Origin: Selaginella moellendorffii
Lineage: Eukaryota > Streptophyta > Lycopodiopsida > Selaginellales > Selaginellaceae
Assembly: GCF_000143415.4 (NCBI RefSeq)
Contig: NW_003314294.1
Location: 362,616-426,615, forward strand
DNA length: 64,000 bases
Direction: 5' to 3'
Under the pieces are notes generated by a model, which had not been told where the DNA came from, made no database searches, and saw only the letters and a program-made list of their open reading frames with translations. Below, piece by piece: positions 23,026 through 34,743 of the stretch (position 1 is the first letter of the stretch; each line of letters opens with the position of its first letter). A program made the position numbers and the translations under genes.

Positions 23026-23342
23026 GGCAAGAGATTTCTTTTCTCTAGCTTTTCCCTCTTGACTTCCAGGTGGTTTTGCAAGCTCTCCTTTTTATCGTCT
23101 CGTCAAGCTCATTGTCGTATCGCAATGGAATTGCTAAAGAGAGATGTTTGAAAGCGTCAGCGAGAGACTTAGTCGCGACACAAGACCGATAGACGCTACC
23201 AGCAAGTCAAACTTTCCCTCATGTCATAAGTGTTTTCCCCCCCGAATTCCCTTTCGTCATAGCCTTATCTTGGTCCCAAACAACCCCACGTCATCATTCC
23301 TGTCCGTTTCCGGCCCGAAAAGGAAGAAAAGCTTTTTTTTTC
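23026..23342 (-). promoter_or_regulatory. Upstream region of the germin-like gene
   Basis: The 5' flank of the germin-like gene lies here. It overlaps what must be the 3' flank of the PPR gene on the same strand. No specific element is recognised beyond CT-rich tracts near 23040 and 23215-23240. Confidence 0.3.
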
Positions 23343-25016
23343 TTAGCCGCTTCTACAGATATTTGACATGAGCACGTAATTCCCGCAGCCTTTCTCCATT
23401 TCAAGCCCGCCACCATTCTCCGATTCTCCCAGAGACGAACCAAACGCGAGCCTCGCCAAATCCAAGTTCTTCCCCAGCAGCGTTTTCCAAGTCACGGAGC
23501 TCGGCTCGAAAGGCATGCCGCGAATGAGCTCCAGCGCCTCGTCCAGCCGGTTTGCGCGGCCCAGGAGATCGATCACACAGTGGTAGTGCTCGATCCGGGG
23601 GCTCACTCCAAACCTGGAGCTCATCTCCCGGAAGAACTTGGTGCCGATGTCGACGAGCCCCGCGTGGCTGCACGCCGAGAGCACGCACAGCAGCACAGGG
23701 CCGCTTGCCGGGACTTTCTCGTCGACCATCTTGTGGAAAAACTCGAAAACTTTGCCGCTGTGATCCCCCTGCCTGCTGTATCCTGCTATCAACGCGGTCC
23801 AAGTCACTAAATCCGTGCTTGCGATCGAGTAGAAGAGCTGCTCGGCGTCCACCATGCTGCCACACTTTCCATAGAAATCCACCAGGCCGCTTTGCAGCAC
23901 CTCGTTCTTGCTCTCCAGCCCACGCCGGCAAATCTCCCGATGGACTTCTCGGCCAGTTTCTAAGCTCGGGACTATCGCACAGGCTTTGAGGACGGCAGCA
24001 AACGTTCGAGCGTCTGGAGCTACGTTTGTGGACTTCATGAGCTCAAAAAGCCGTAAAGCCTGCTCGATCTCTCCGTTTTCCACGTATCCCAGCAGCAAAG
24101 TGTTCCAGGAAACCACGTCCGGATGCTCGATCCGGTGGAAAACTTCACGAGCTCCCCGCAAGTATCCACACTTGACGTACATATCGATCAAAGTATTCGC
24201 CACCAAAAGCTCCGAGGAAAACCCGGCCTCGGAAGCTTGAGTATGAAGAACCTCCCCCATCTCCAGAGCTTGATCGATATTCTTCGCAGCGATGGTCGAG
24301 CAGGCCTTAACAGCAGCGGCAAACGTGAGAGCATTGGGCCGGCAGCGATCTCGTCTCATACGCTGGAAGACCTCCAGAGAAAAATCGCCATCGCCATCTT
24401 GGACGTAGCCCAGCATGAGAGCCGTCCAAGACACCACGTCGCGATGAGCCATGGTGTCAAACACTGCCTGGGCGTCTCTCACGCTTCCACATTTCGCGTA
24501 GACGTCGATCAAAGCATTGGCGACGAACAAATCTGCTGTGGCAGAGCCGAAACTCCCATGAGCTCGAGCTCTAGAGTGTAAATCCATGGCCCTCTCCAGA
24601 GATTTCCACTTGACGACGAGCTCTGGCGCGGAAACGAACGCTCCCACCTCCCTGGCGGCTAGATTAGAGCACGCCTGGAGCGCAGCCACGAAGCTGTGCG
24701 AATCGCGGGACGCCATGGCCGAGAAGATTTCCAGCGCGACCTCTTCCTGGTGATTTTGAGCGTACCCCAAGACGAGTGCGTTCCAGGCGACGATTCCCGG
24801 ATGGGGGATTCGATCGAAGACATCGCGAGCCTCGGCCATGCTCCCGCATTTGGCGTACATGCTGATGAGCGACGTCCGGATGTAGGGATTGGAGCAGCCG
24901 CCGCTCTGGATCGCGTCAGCATGGATCCGCCGCCCTGATTCTAGATCCCTGGAGCCGCCGCACGACCTCAATTGCGCTACCAACGAAGCGATGCTGCCGC
25001 TCTTCGCCGTGATCTA
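23343..25016 (-). CDS. PPR protein, possibly 5'-truncated
   Basis: One open frame encodes PPR repeats (for example ISMYAKCGSMAEARDVFDRI, NTLIDMYVKCGYLRGAREVF, VVSWTALMLGYVQDGDGDFS) and ends in an incomplete E-like region (YVLMSNICRSG). PPR proteins bind organellar RNA, and P-L-S members guide C-to-U editing. The frame is open from 25016 but has no ATG before residue 42 of the recognisable protein (ATG at 24860). An in-frame stop lies just before 25016. The gene may use a non-AUG start, an upstream exon, or be a 5'-truncated copy. The C-terminal DYW domain is absent. No internal stop interrupts the repeats. Confidence 0.75.
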
Positions 25017-25136
25017 AGAACCCTAAAATTAGCCCTTAAAAAAGGCCACTAAAGAGCCCTAAATAGTTTATCTATTATTTGGATTTTGATGCCTTTACAA
25101 AACTCCCTAAACAGTTAAAGCGAAGCTTTGCAATCT

Positions 25137-25970
25137 TTATCTTTGAAATTCTTGAATGGATACCACCTTTTTACATATCTTGCATGTCACCCATTTGCCT
25201 TTGGCTGTGCCTTTGCCTGAAGTGAAATTTAGACCAAAGAAGCTTCATAAAAACATATTACTTACCATTTTCCTTCTTGTCGATTGTTTTCTTAGGTACC
25301 TTGAAACCATTAGTCTCGAATGCTTTCAGCTGGAAAAAAAAAGATAAATAAATAAATAACCAAAGAAACAATGAATTACCTGTTTTACAAACCCGGGATT
25401 TGGATCCACACTTGGACTTGATTTTTTGAGAGAAGCCAAGGCATCTGGTTAAAATCGAGAGGTGAGCTTGGGATTTTTAGAAACACCAAGATCAATACCT
25501 GCAAAGGACAGCTTCTCCTTCCACATAAGATACGCAATCATAATCGATGGACTGCAAATGCCCAAAGGTAAATCCCCAAATCCTTGAAGTCCAAACTACG
25601 TAAATGCCTACCTGCGGGAAAATCCGCCACCGCAATGGACGAGCACAATCCCCTCTTGGACTCCTCGATTGATGAATTCCAAGCACTCCTCGAGGCGCTC
25701 GAACAAATTCTCGTCCGCCGAGTCTTCCAGAGGCACAACCTTCCGAATTGGAAGCCCGGAGAAGTCGCACTTGTTCTGGAGCTCCACGGAAACCCTAAAA
25801 AACGCGTTCGCGTCACTGGGCGGGCCGTAGGGGACGAAATCCTTGCTCTCGTGGTTAGGGCACAGCGGCAGCACCGATAGAACATGCGTCACTCCAGCTT
25901 TCGTGCCCGATAGAAACAGAAGCGCGTCGCCAATGTCGCCCAAATAGAGATCGTCGCGCACTTTCTTCAT
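25137..25970 (-). CDS. Dual-specificity protein phosphatase with C-terminal CxxC (YVH1/DUSP12-like)
   Basis: Five exons on the minus strand: 25970-25612, 25551-25499, 25444-25380, 25329-25266 and 25216-25137, giving 206 residues. Introns are 49-60 bp with GT-AG ends. The start MKKVRDDLYLGDIGDALLFL and GVTHVLSVLP are typical of the fold. The active site is HCGGGFSRS (Cys-X5-Arg), split by intron 1. It is followed by IAYLMWKEKLSFADALASLK and VDPNPGFVKQ, the conserved helix and loop of the fold. The C-terminus has WVTCKICKKVV, a single CxxC that recalls the zinc-binding tail of YVH1-type phosphatases but is shorter. Substrates are unknown. The assignment to YVH1 rather than another small phosphatase is tentative. 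Confidence 0.88.
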
Positions 25971-26407
25971 CACAAACCCTAGAATTAGGGCTTTTGTAGG
26001 GCAACGGTGAGGTGGCGACACGTCAGGGACAGGTGGCGTAAAAAGGATGCCAGGTAGGTGCCATGTCACACACGGTAGCAGCACAGCAGGCGGAAGTCTG
26101 TGTGCTGTGATGATGATGGAGACGCGCGGATGAAACAATGCGTCTTCTAGGGTTTTTCCTCTTCTTTATTTCGTAGGGCTATCCTTCTTGTTCTTGGCGC
26201 CCGGTGTCCTCCGGCATCGATCAGGGTTAGTAATCCAAGGCGGCGATCCATCGATCAATCGATCGGGATTCTTTCTTGGCGGCGGCAGCGGCCAAGATCG
26301 AATTTTCTTTCCGAGGGTTTTCGAGGCAAGGCATGGCCCTATTCTTGATTCTTCCATGATGCGGCAGCGATGCTGCTGACGATGACGCTGATCGCCGCCT
26401 CTCCGCT
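25971..26407. promoter_or_regulatory. Shared divergent promoter region with telo-box
   Basis: A 437-bp interval separates the phosphatase ATG (minus strand) from the myosin-binding protein ATG (plus strand). AAACCCTAG occurs at 25975-25983, and CTAGGGTTTTT near 26147. These are telo-boxes typical of housekeeping promoters. ACACGTCAG lies near 26018. A bidirectional promoter is a reasonable inference. Confidence 0.45.
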
Positions 26408-28246
26408 ATGGCTCCCCCTGGACGCGCTGGTGCTGATCTAGATGGTAGGGATTACTGGAGCGCCATCGTCGCCGGGTTCTTGGAGCTCTTCATCGCCTGT
26501 CTCGTGCTCCTAACGGCCGGCGTCTCGCTCCTCGCCTCCAAGCTCATCAAGATCTTCGACCTGCCGTATCCATGTACGTATCTGGGGCTCCAGCACGAGC
26601 GATCGGTGCTGTGCGAGCAGCACAGGAGGCTGGCGCTGCTCAATCTCCAGCTGCATGACTCGTGTGGCGAGTGCTTGCGAGAGCTGACGGCGGCGCGAAT
26701 CGAGCAGAACGCGCGAGTTCTTCCGCTCTTCCAGGAGCCGCGCGTGAGGGAACTTCACGATGGAAGGGGCGACGATCACCATGACAATGAAGAGGACGAG
26801 CTGGGTGATGACGGATTTGGGACCGAAGCGATCGCGCACAAGGTGACGAGCGTGGCCGTGGACGACAAGAAAAATCCGGAGGTGCCGTCGCCTAGAGTTG
26901 GAGCTACAGGAGATCGTTGTGTGAAGCGAAAGTTTGCGAAGATATTCGTGGAGGAGCTTCCGCATGATCAGGTTTCGTCCGGCGTGAAATCTTCCGAGGA
27001 GGAGAAAGATAGGGGCGATGCTACCTCGGATCTCTCCGTCGAGAGCGTCAAGGCAGCATTCCAAGCGGAGAAAGACGCTCTGAACTCACTTTATGTGGAG
27101 CTCGAGGAGGAAAGGAATGCGTCGGCCATAGCTGCCAACGAAGCCATGGCGATGATCACTCGGCTCCAGGAGGAAAAGGCAGCGGTTCAGATGGAGGCTC
27201 GTCAGTACCAGAGGATGGTTGAGGAGAAAGCGGAGTACGACCAGGAGGCTATCACTCTTCTCAAGGAGATACTCTTCAAGCGAGAACAGGAAAAGTTCGT
27301 GCTGGAGAAGGAGGTGGAGTCTTATCGAAAGCGGCTACTGCCCGCGAGAGATGGCGACGACGTCGACGACTGGCTTCCATCGAGGCTGCTCCTCGAAGGT
27401 GGTGGTGGTGGTGGTTTCGGTGCGGGCCAGAGAAAACCAACCGAGCTTTCACGTCGGCAAGGTACCAATCTTCTCGAGGACTTCGATCGGGCGAGCTCGC
27501 ATCACTCCGGGAGTGTATCCGGCGACGAAGCCACAGGGAATGGAGCGGAAGAGCTGGGCTTTCAACGCAACGCAAGCGCTGCAAGTCCGGGTGGTGATTA
27601 TGGTGGCGATCCAACAGCGCGTGGTGATATCGATCTCGATCGAGGAAAACGTAGCGATCAAGTGGAAGAAGCTTTGAGCAACGGCAACTCCGACCTTGAT
27701 CTTCGAACCACCTCCATGGTCATGAGAGACAACTTCCGATTGGCCATGGAAAACGACATCCGAGAGCTAACGTCGAGATTGCAGGTGCTCGAGGACGACA
27801 GGCTGCTGCTCACGCAGGTTGTGCAGTCGCTCACGGCCGACAAGCCGGATCATCTCCGAGAGCTCGCGCAACACTTTCGACTCAAGAAGGCCGCCGCCGA
27901 CCTCGCAGTTCCTCCAGTCTCTCAGGTACTTGGCTGCCATCACGAATGCATTTTAACATCCTAGGCCAGCTCCGAGCGCGCGAGAGAGAGAGGGTGATTG
28001 GATTTTTTCGTTCTCTACTGTTTTTTCTAGAGAGTGTGGGTGTGTGAGTTCTAGAGGGGGAGAGTAAAGCTATGTCTCGTTGCTTCGTTTTCTTTCTTTT
28101 TTCTCTGGGAGAGAGGTTTCTAGCTCTTCATTTTGTGCAATAAATAAGATCCTCTCGGGCGGCGTTTATATGAAACTTTCTGGTGGTTTCTTGTGTTCTT
28201 GCAGGTGGTCACGAAGAAACGAAGAATGGAAGGAAGCTTTTGGTAG
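26408..28246 (+). CDS. Myosin-binding (GTD-binding/zein-binding, DUF593) membrane protein
   Basis: Exon 1 is 26408-27925 and exon 2 is 28205-28246, for 519 residues. An alternative reading through the intron ends at 27964. An N-terminal membrane helix (AIVAGFLELFIACLVLLTAG) lies about residue 20-45. The GTD-binding domain (SVESVKAAFQAEKDALNSLY, YVELEEERNASAIAANEAMA, MITRLQEEKAAVQMEARQYQ, RMVEEKAEYDQEAITLLKEI) spans about residues 215-295. It is a coiled-coil that binds the globular tail of class XI myosins in plants (MyoB receptors on vesicles). A further coiled-coil region precedes the tail. It is intact and starts at the first ATG. Confidence 0.88.
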
Positions 28247-28648
28247 AAGATCTTGTTTGGAGCATCGAGTCTATCAAGGATTGGAGTAGAGAATTTGGAT
28301 TTGGAGCGTTTCGCGAGGATTTGGAGCGCGAATGTAGATTTGTTTCATTCGAGCGTTTATTGTATTTGTAATGTTTGTATTGTATTTAAAGGAAGGTTAT
28401 GTATGGTAGCTTGCCCTACCTTTAAAATAATGCTTAGAATTTGGGTGTAATTTAAATATTTTGGTTGGTATGGTGGTTGGCTCCACTTTTCTAGGGCTAG
28501 AGAAGCGCTAGGGTTTGCGCGTGAGCAATGCAGCCGGATTGATCGGAATCGCCGGTCCTCCGGAGCGATCCCAGAGTAAGGTGAGCTCTCTCTTTCGGTG
28601 CGATCGGTCGCCGGATTTATTTCCAGTGACGAGGACGCGAGCGGCAGC

Positions 28649-31600
28649 ATGGAAGTGACGATCCCAGCTCTTGACAGCTCCGATGTGCGGCGCAAGAGCT
28701 CTTCCACGCGCCCGTGCACGCTTGTCATCACTCACACGGGGCAATGCGTGAATCTGGTCGCGGATTCTTCGAGTGGTCCTCCCGTAGAGACGGAAGAGGA
28801 AATGTCTGTGACAAAGAACGCGTTCTTTGGGAAGCTGAGAGAGACGTTTGAGGATCTAAATCTTCGTGGACTTTTGTGGCTCAATAGCCAGGGACAAGGC
28901 AAGAACATCGACGCAGAGAAGGTACTTTTTTGAATGACTTCTTTGGTTTTCTTCTTCGATTTTATATTCCTTTTTGTCTGCTTCGCTAGAGAATCCAGCA
29001 ATCGATTTTTCTTCACTCTGGTTTGTCTAACTGTTCCTTTTCGTTCTTGAACAGGATGTATTGTCTAGATTTCACAACTCTTATCTTTACGGAGATGTGC
29101 CTCTAAGTATCAAGCTTAGGACCGCACTCAGGACTGGGACTTGGAGTCACGTCACGATTTGGGTAACTTCGAAGAATGAACCTCTGTGATTTTGGTTTTT
29201 TTGCTTGAAAGCTAGTAGTTCATGCAGCTGCTCTTTCCAGGTAGAGTTTTTCGCTGCTGTGATTTCCGTGACTGCTTACGTACGGCAAACGTAAGTGCTG
29301 CGAAAGTTTTGGAATGTGTTTAACTATTTGTGTCTGCTCCTCAGGTATACGGAGGAGACACTAGGATGGTCCCAGTTCTTCAGGCGGGTCTTCTCTTTGT
29401 ATTTTGCTGCCGACTATGTTCTGAGGATCTTTAGGTAGTTCGTTCGTTCCTTGAAGCAGCATCTTATGCTTGTCGTCTTTCTTTGCAGTGCTCCTGTTCG
29501 TCTCTATTACATATTCTCTACTGCCGGAATTATCGATTTGATAAGCTCGCTGCCTATATTTTACATCTGGAGGTATGTAAAATTTTGAGGCCGCAATGTT
29601 GTTTAACCTTTTTTAATGGTGGCCACAGCGTCGCAGATAATTACAGCGCAGTTCCGCAAATGCTTCGGGTAATACGTGCGCGAAGGTGCAAGGTTTGCTT
29701 TGAAGACAACTCCTGTCAAGGATAATATCGATTTTAATGCACCGTCATCTGGCAGAATACTACCTTACCTGCTTACTTTGGGACTAGTTGGTGGTACAAT
29801 TGCTCAGCAGATATTTCTTCTTATAATGTACACTCTAGGAACTGGTACGCAAACTCTCGTTTGTTCTTTATCTTGATTCGTCTTCGTGCTTCAGTTTTCA
29901 TAGCTGCTGGAATATTTCAGTGGGTTGAGTACAAGAATACCCCAGCAGATGTAAAAAGAGAAGCTAACTGTGACGAAGCAGGCTGCTTTACTTTCTATCA
30001 AGCTTTTTATTTTCTGATTGTTACGGTGAGTATGCTCTATATTTTTCCAAGTTCCGTTTTCTATTTTGTGCTGTTATAGATAACGACGGTTGGATACGGG
30101 GATTTCAGTCCGAAGTCTAACTGGGGACGCTTTGTGGCAATCACCGTGATCTTGGCAGCAGTCCTGATACTGCCCTTGCAAATAAATAATATTCTCCAGC
30201 TTGCGTCCCGCAGGTGAGCACCTATGTTTTCCTTATCACTGCTTTAAGATGTCTTTATGCTTTCCTGGTGCAAGACCGTATGGCGGAAAACTTGCGTTGC
30301 AAAAAGTTGTTGGGTCGCGGTTTATAATATTGAGTGGCAATGTTTCATTTAATACTGTAGAACATTTTCTCTCTGGCTTTTACCATCCGTGCCATGACAA
30401 AGGTCTTTCTGCTCTTCAAGGTTGCTTACGGCATCCATCCTCTTTCGTGATTGCAGATATGACGGCGTTTCCTATACGTGTTGTTATTATGGCACCTTTT
30501 AAGCCATCGTATGTTGTTTTTGCCTGACTGCTTGTTGGAAATTGCAATGTTTTCTATTGCAGGTTCGAGTTAAAAACGCTGCTTACGGTGTACAAAGACA
30601 ACGTTGAGTTCATTGAAGGTGTTCCCACGAAAGAAACTGATCTGGTTCGCGCTGGAGCAAAGCTTGCGTCGGCTTTCTTTTTGTTGGCAGATCATTACGC
30701 CAAGGTAAATTGTAGTTGAACAAAATTCTCACTAACATGGATATTTATTTGCAGGATTTTGATGCGGAAGACGCAGCTCAAATGACGCGCTCGTTATCTG
30801 TTCACCGTCACTGTGGTCCTATGGCTCGAGTGATTGTTGAACTATTAAAACCAGAGAACTGTAAAAGTGCGCTTTGGGACGAGTTTGAATCGGGTATTGA
30901 GGTGCTTTGTCCCGAAGCAATACGTTTTAAGTTGCTTGCAAGAAGGTATATGTCAAGTTTTCTGTCTCAACTGTCACTTTACCATGTAAATGCAGCTGCC
31001 ATATCCAAGGGTTTTCGACGTTCATCATCAACCTGTTTCGGTCAGGCTTATTTATCAGAAGTCCCAAAGAGGAGCATTGGATGGTGCAGTACTATCGAGG
31101 CCTTAAGCATGAAGTCTTCCCGGTCATATTACCACCGTGTCTTCATCGTCAGGAGCTAATGTTTGAAGAGGTTAGCATCGTTTGCCTCGTTTCTGAAGGT
31201 TTTCTGATCGTAATATGCTCAGGTGGTGGAAGTGATGTACCTCAAGTATAGAGTGATTCTTTTTGGGCTGGATGTACAGATTGGTGACGGGTCCCGAACA
31301 GTGGTGCTGTATCCACGGGGGCGCCTCTTGGATCCCTGTGACGTGGGGCTTGTGATTGCCAGCGATCTTGCAGCAGCGGAGCAAGTTTCTAAGTTTGGGT
31401 TACCCGTTCACCAAGCTTGTCCGTATCTTGACTTCTCTCAAGACTTGAAGATCGCCATGGACGACATGGTGTTGCAGCAAGTGAAAAACAGGTGGAAGGA
31501 GTTTCGCCGTAACGAAGAGAAGTGGAAGAGCACGAATAACACGTTTGGTAGCTTGAGGGAAGGTCTCAAGAAGAATTTGGCAGCATGGTCTTCGAGGAAA

Positions 31601-32757
31601 ACAACGGTTACTAGTCTCGAAGATGCTATCGAGGCAGCAACAAGGTGGCCACCTCTCAAGCTGGATAAGCCCGATCCTCCGGTGCTAGCAAGGAGGGCTC
31701 AAATCATCCAGGCGCACTTGCAGAGCAACACGATGAATGTCGTGAGGCTACCTTCTCCACACATTCTTGTTTGCATCGAAGGAATGTGGCCCGTCAACCT
31801 CTTCTACTTTGTTTCCAACTTGAGGATAAACAACGTCATCAACTTGCCGGTAGTTATCCTTCATCCGAACGAGCCGACCGCCGCACAATGGGGATGCGTT
31901 GGCCTTTTCTCAGACGTTTATTTCGTCCAAGGAACGGCTCTCTACGAGCTCGATCTTATTCGCGCTGGTGTCCTTCAAGCAGGTACTGAGAATCTAGACC
32001 TTTCGTTGTATATGGATATGTTTTTTTGTCAGGCTTTTCTTTTTTTTCTTACGCTTTGACGTTGCAGAGCGAGTGGTCATTCTGACGGAGACGCTCCAGG
32101 AGGAATCTATTCAGTCCGATGACTCAGCCTCCATGTCTCAGTCCATCAACATCGCCGACTTAAACAACGTCCGAATTGCAGCGAACGTGGAGCGTTTAAT
32201 TAGCCCTGCAAGAGGTCGTGTTATTGTCGAGCTGCAGCAAGAAAACCAGATCCAGTTTCTGCGGCCCAAGTTCAACATAGATGCCCGTCTGTTTCACACT
32301 GGCATGTACCACCGAGACCACACAGGAAGGTTCCAGTTTGCTCCTCCTTACATCGAAGGGAAAGGCTTTAGTCCTGGAGCACTAACATTTCTTATGTAAG
32401 TTCGAGTTCCATTTATGTTTTCTGAGCTGCTGACAGTTAATATTTTCCAGATACGCAACGTTTTTTAATTCCACTGTGATATCTATAGTGGAGCAACTGT
32501 CATCTGGATGTCCCATGGACCAATTGGACGAAGGGAGTGCTGAAATCCGACACTTCGAACAAATTGCTGTTCCTAGACACTACCAGGGACAAACTTTCTC
32601 GGACCTGTTCCTCGGTTTGCTAGAGCACGAAAGGATGCTCGCGTTGGGACTGTACAGGCCTCTGGGGACGCAGGGATCCGTCGTTTGCTACGTTTCCACC
32701 AATCCTGAGCCGTCCTTGAGTTTGGTTGAAGGCGATCTGGTCTATGTCCTCAAGTGA
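28649..32757 (+). CDS. Slo/BK-like potassium channel with RCK region (frame disruption in S4)
   Basis: Sixteen exons can be joined by GT-AG sites: 28649-28921, 29055-29162, 29241-29290, 29345-29434, 29489-29572, 29629-29844, 29895-30025, 30080-30213, 30275-30402, 30457-30508, 30563-30704, 30755-30945, 30996-31170, 31223-31982, 32068-32395 and 32451-32757. S4 reads QMLRVIRARR and the pore filter reads TTVGYGDFSP. Then come a long S6, an RCK-like N-terminus (ILSGNVSFNTVEHFLSGFYH), FIEGVPTKETDLVRAGAKLA, DAEDAAQMTRSLSV, and a BK-alpha-like block (VLCPEAIRFKLLARR, GFSTFIINL). That order is the Slo family. The sum of exons is in frame only if 7 nt (near 29692) just after RVIRARR are left out, giving 1053 residues. 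It is either an error, an allele or a pseudogene. Confidence 0.8.
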
Positions 32758-32798
32758 TCGTGATCTCAGCCGTCCGTAAGCTCGAAAGAAATTCCTTC

Positions 32799-32896
32799 AT
32801 GGAACGTCAACTGGGGGCACCAACGGTTGAGATGGTTTTGCCATTCGTGAAGAATGCGTCCTTTGGAGAGCGGCTCTCACATCTCGTGAAATGGTG
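32799..32896 (+). CDS. Short upstream ORF overlapping the next gene's start
   Basis: An ORF of 32 residues (ATG at 32799) ends in TGA at 32894-32896, overlapping the ATG at 32891 in the arrangement ATGGTGA. It starts only 41 bp after the K+ channel stop. It could be a regulatory uORF for the downstream gene or simply a chance frame. No homology was recognised. Confidence 0.35.
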
Positions 32897-33992
32897 AGAG
32901 AAGTTGAGATGTCTGGAACCATCGAGCATGTCGACTTTCAGGTACGAAACTCGCTTTCATTTTACCAAACGCATTTCTTTCTCTGTCTTTTGTATTGCAG
33001 AAGGCATTTGGCATCTTGTATGGAGACGAAAAGTTCCAAAAGAGATATCACAAAGAAATCAGTAAAGATCCCGGTGCGGTAGTGTCCACTTGGACGAGGG
33101 AGGGGCGGCGGGAAGTCAAGTTTGCAGCTCCAGTGAGTGCACCAAAAGTAGTACAGATGCTTCTAGGTAATCGATCAGCACAATGTTTTTTTCGTGACAC
33201 TGACGAACTTCGCCGTGCTTCCAGGCGCAGACAAGCTGCAAGTGACAGAAATCCAGCAGTATACAAAGCTGGAAGATTCAGTCATCATAAAGTCTGAGCC
33301 GATTTTCGACGCTCCTGGTGGAAGCAGCTTTCGGACGTTTGGTAAAGTGATACTGGCGCCTGGTGATACAGATCGAAGCTGCCGCGTCACCATGTTGATA
33401 TCGTTGGAATGCAAAGCTGGAATGTGGGGAGTACAGGGTACGGTGGTTTTAGTTTACGTGGTGGTGTCTTTGTTAACTGGTGATTTTCTCAGGAACCGTC
33501 GAGAGTTACATGGAGACCCATGCAAGGAAATCTTTTACGGGATGGATGCGCATAGCTCGAATCTTTTGTGAGGAGGAGCTCGGGTTGACACAGCGGCAGG
33601 AGTTTGGAGACGAGGACGAGTACTACGATTTTGAGGACGTGGGATCGGTCTCGGGGTCAGAGACAGGGAGTAGTTCTGGTAGCCTAGCGGATAGAGACAG
33701 GGACGTTGGCTCCAGCAGCGAGGCTCCGTTAGGACTGGACATGTGGTTCGTCCAGTCTGTGTTGAAGGAGCTCAACGGGTTGCAGATATCCGGGGACGCA
33801 TCGCGGACGCATTTAGAGAAGTTGAATGTCAAGCTCCAAAAGATTGAGGACGAGCTTTCCATCGTCAAGTCCCACTTAGAGCGGCAGAATCGGCGATGGT
33901 TACAGGCGACGTGGGGGGTGGTGGCTTTGAGCATTGCAATCGGGTTGATAATCGGTTTCCGACGGCTGTGTGTGCGCACAAACAGGAGGTAG
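32891..33992 (+). CDS. START/SRPBCC-like lipid-binding protein with C-terminal membrane anchor
   Basis: Four exons: 32891-32941, 33001-33166, 33225-33437 and 33493-33992, giving 309 residues. The N-terminal two thirds form a possible helix-grip domain: GDEKFQKRYHKEISKDP, VVSTWTREGRREVKFAAPVS, VIIKSEPIFDAPGGSSFRTF, GVQGTVESYMETHARKSFTG. The pattern resembles VASt/START-like domains of plant ER-PM contact or PAM proteins. An acidic Ser-rich linker follows, then a coiled-coil (LEKLNVKLQKIEDELSIVKS) and a C-terminal membrane helix (WGVVALSIAIGLIIGFRRL), so the protein is tail-anchored. I do not have a firm family name. The gene starts 134 bp after the stop of the channel on the same strand. Confidence 0.7.
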
Positions 33993-34334
33993 CACTGCTC
34001 AGACTCCCATGAATTTGGTTGGCATTTATTCGGAGATGGGAACAGGAAAGGAATCCTATGAGAAGGACTCGAGGAAGACACAGGAGATTATCATCACGTG
34101 AGCTTGTCAGAGGATCGTGAGTGGCAGTGGCACTGGAAAATGGAAGGTCACAGCGCCAGGGAAAGCAAAAAAAAGTCCTTTTTTTTCTCCGGTTCTACAT
34201 CTCTCACTCGGCAAAGACACAAGACGAGAGATCTCACATCACCTGGTCGACGACTTCGTCTCCTCCCGTGTCCATCGGCTCCACGGCAGCTTTGTCACCA
34301 GACGCATTGCCAGATTCTTCGGCGACGACCTGGC

Positions 34335-34743
34335 TTAGAACTTTGCGGCAATGCGAGAAGAGAATTTTTTTGGGATCCAAACCTGGGCCTCGGCTTGCTG
34401 GGGCCGTTTCATCGCGTACAAGCTTCGCACAAACTCGTCCTCCATGGACTGGAGATACATGCTGTGCTTCTCGTCCGTCCAGTCGCTCTCCTGGAGTTTT
34501 GGAAGTGTTTGCCATCGCATCGGCGCCGCGTTATTGCCAGTCCCAGGGGACAGGACAGGGAAGGGAACTTACACTATCATTTGGCAGCTCGGCTCGATCG
34601 CCATTCCTTTCGTCATCATCTTCGGCAGCGTCCACGACGTCTCCCGTGTTTTGGTCGCGAATGCGTGAAGTCGCCGCCAGAGGCTCCGAGTCGTGGAGCT
34701 CCTCCTCGATGGTGGAAGAGTGGCTGCTATCCTCTTCTTCCAT
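34335..34743 (-). CDS. COR27/COR28-like cold- and clock-regulated protein, frame break near the C-terminus
   Basis: Exon 1 is 34743-34573 (MEEEDSSHSSTIEEELH, acidic and Ser-rich) and exon 2 is 34490-34335, 108 residues in this frame. The exon 2 motif SDWTDEKHSMYLQSMEDEFV then RSLY is the signature of Arabidopsis COR27/28, which act with phytochrome and COP1 in cold and light signalling. The family assignment is moderate. The frame ends just after PKKFSSRIAAKF. A better-looking acidic tail (KVLSQVVAEESGNASGD, ending DEVVDQVM) sits in another frame right after a run of seven A (near 34370), so a homopolymer indel is likely. Confidence 0.6.
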
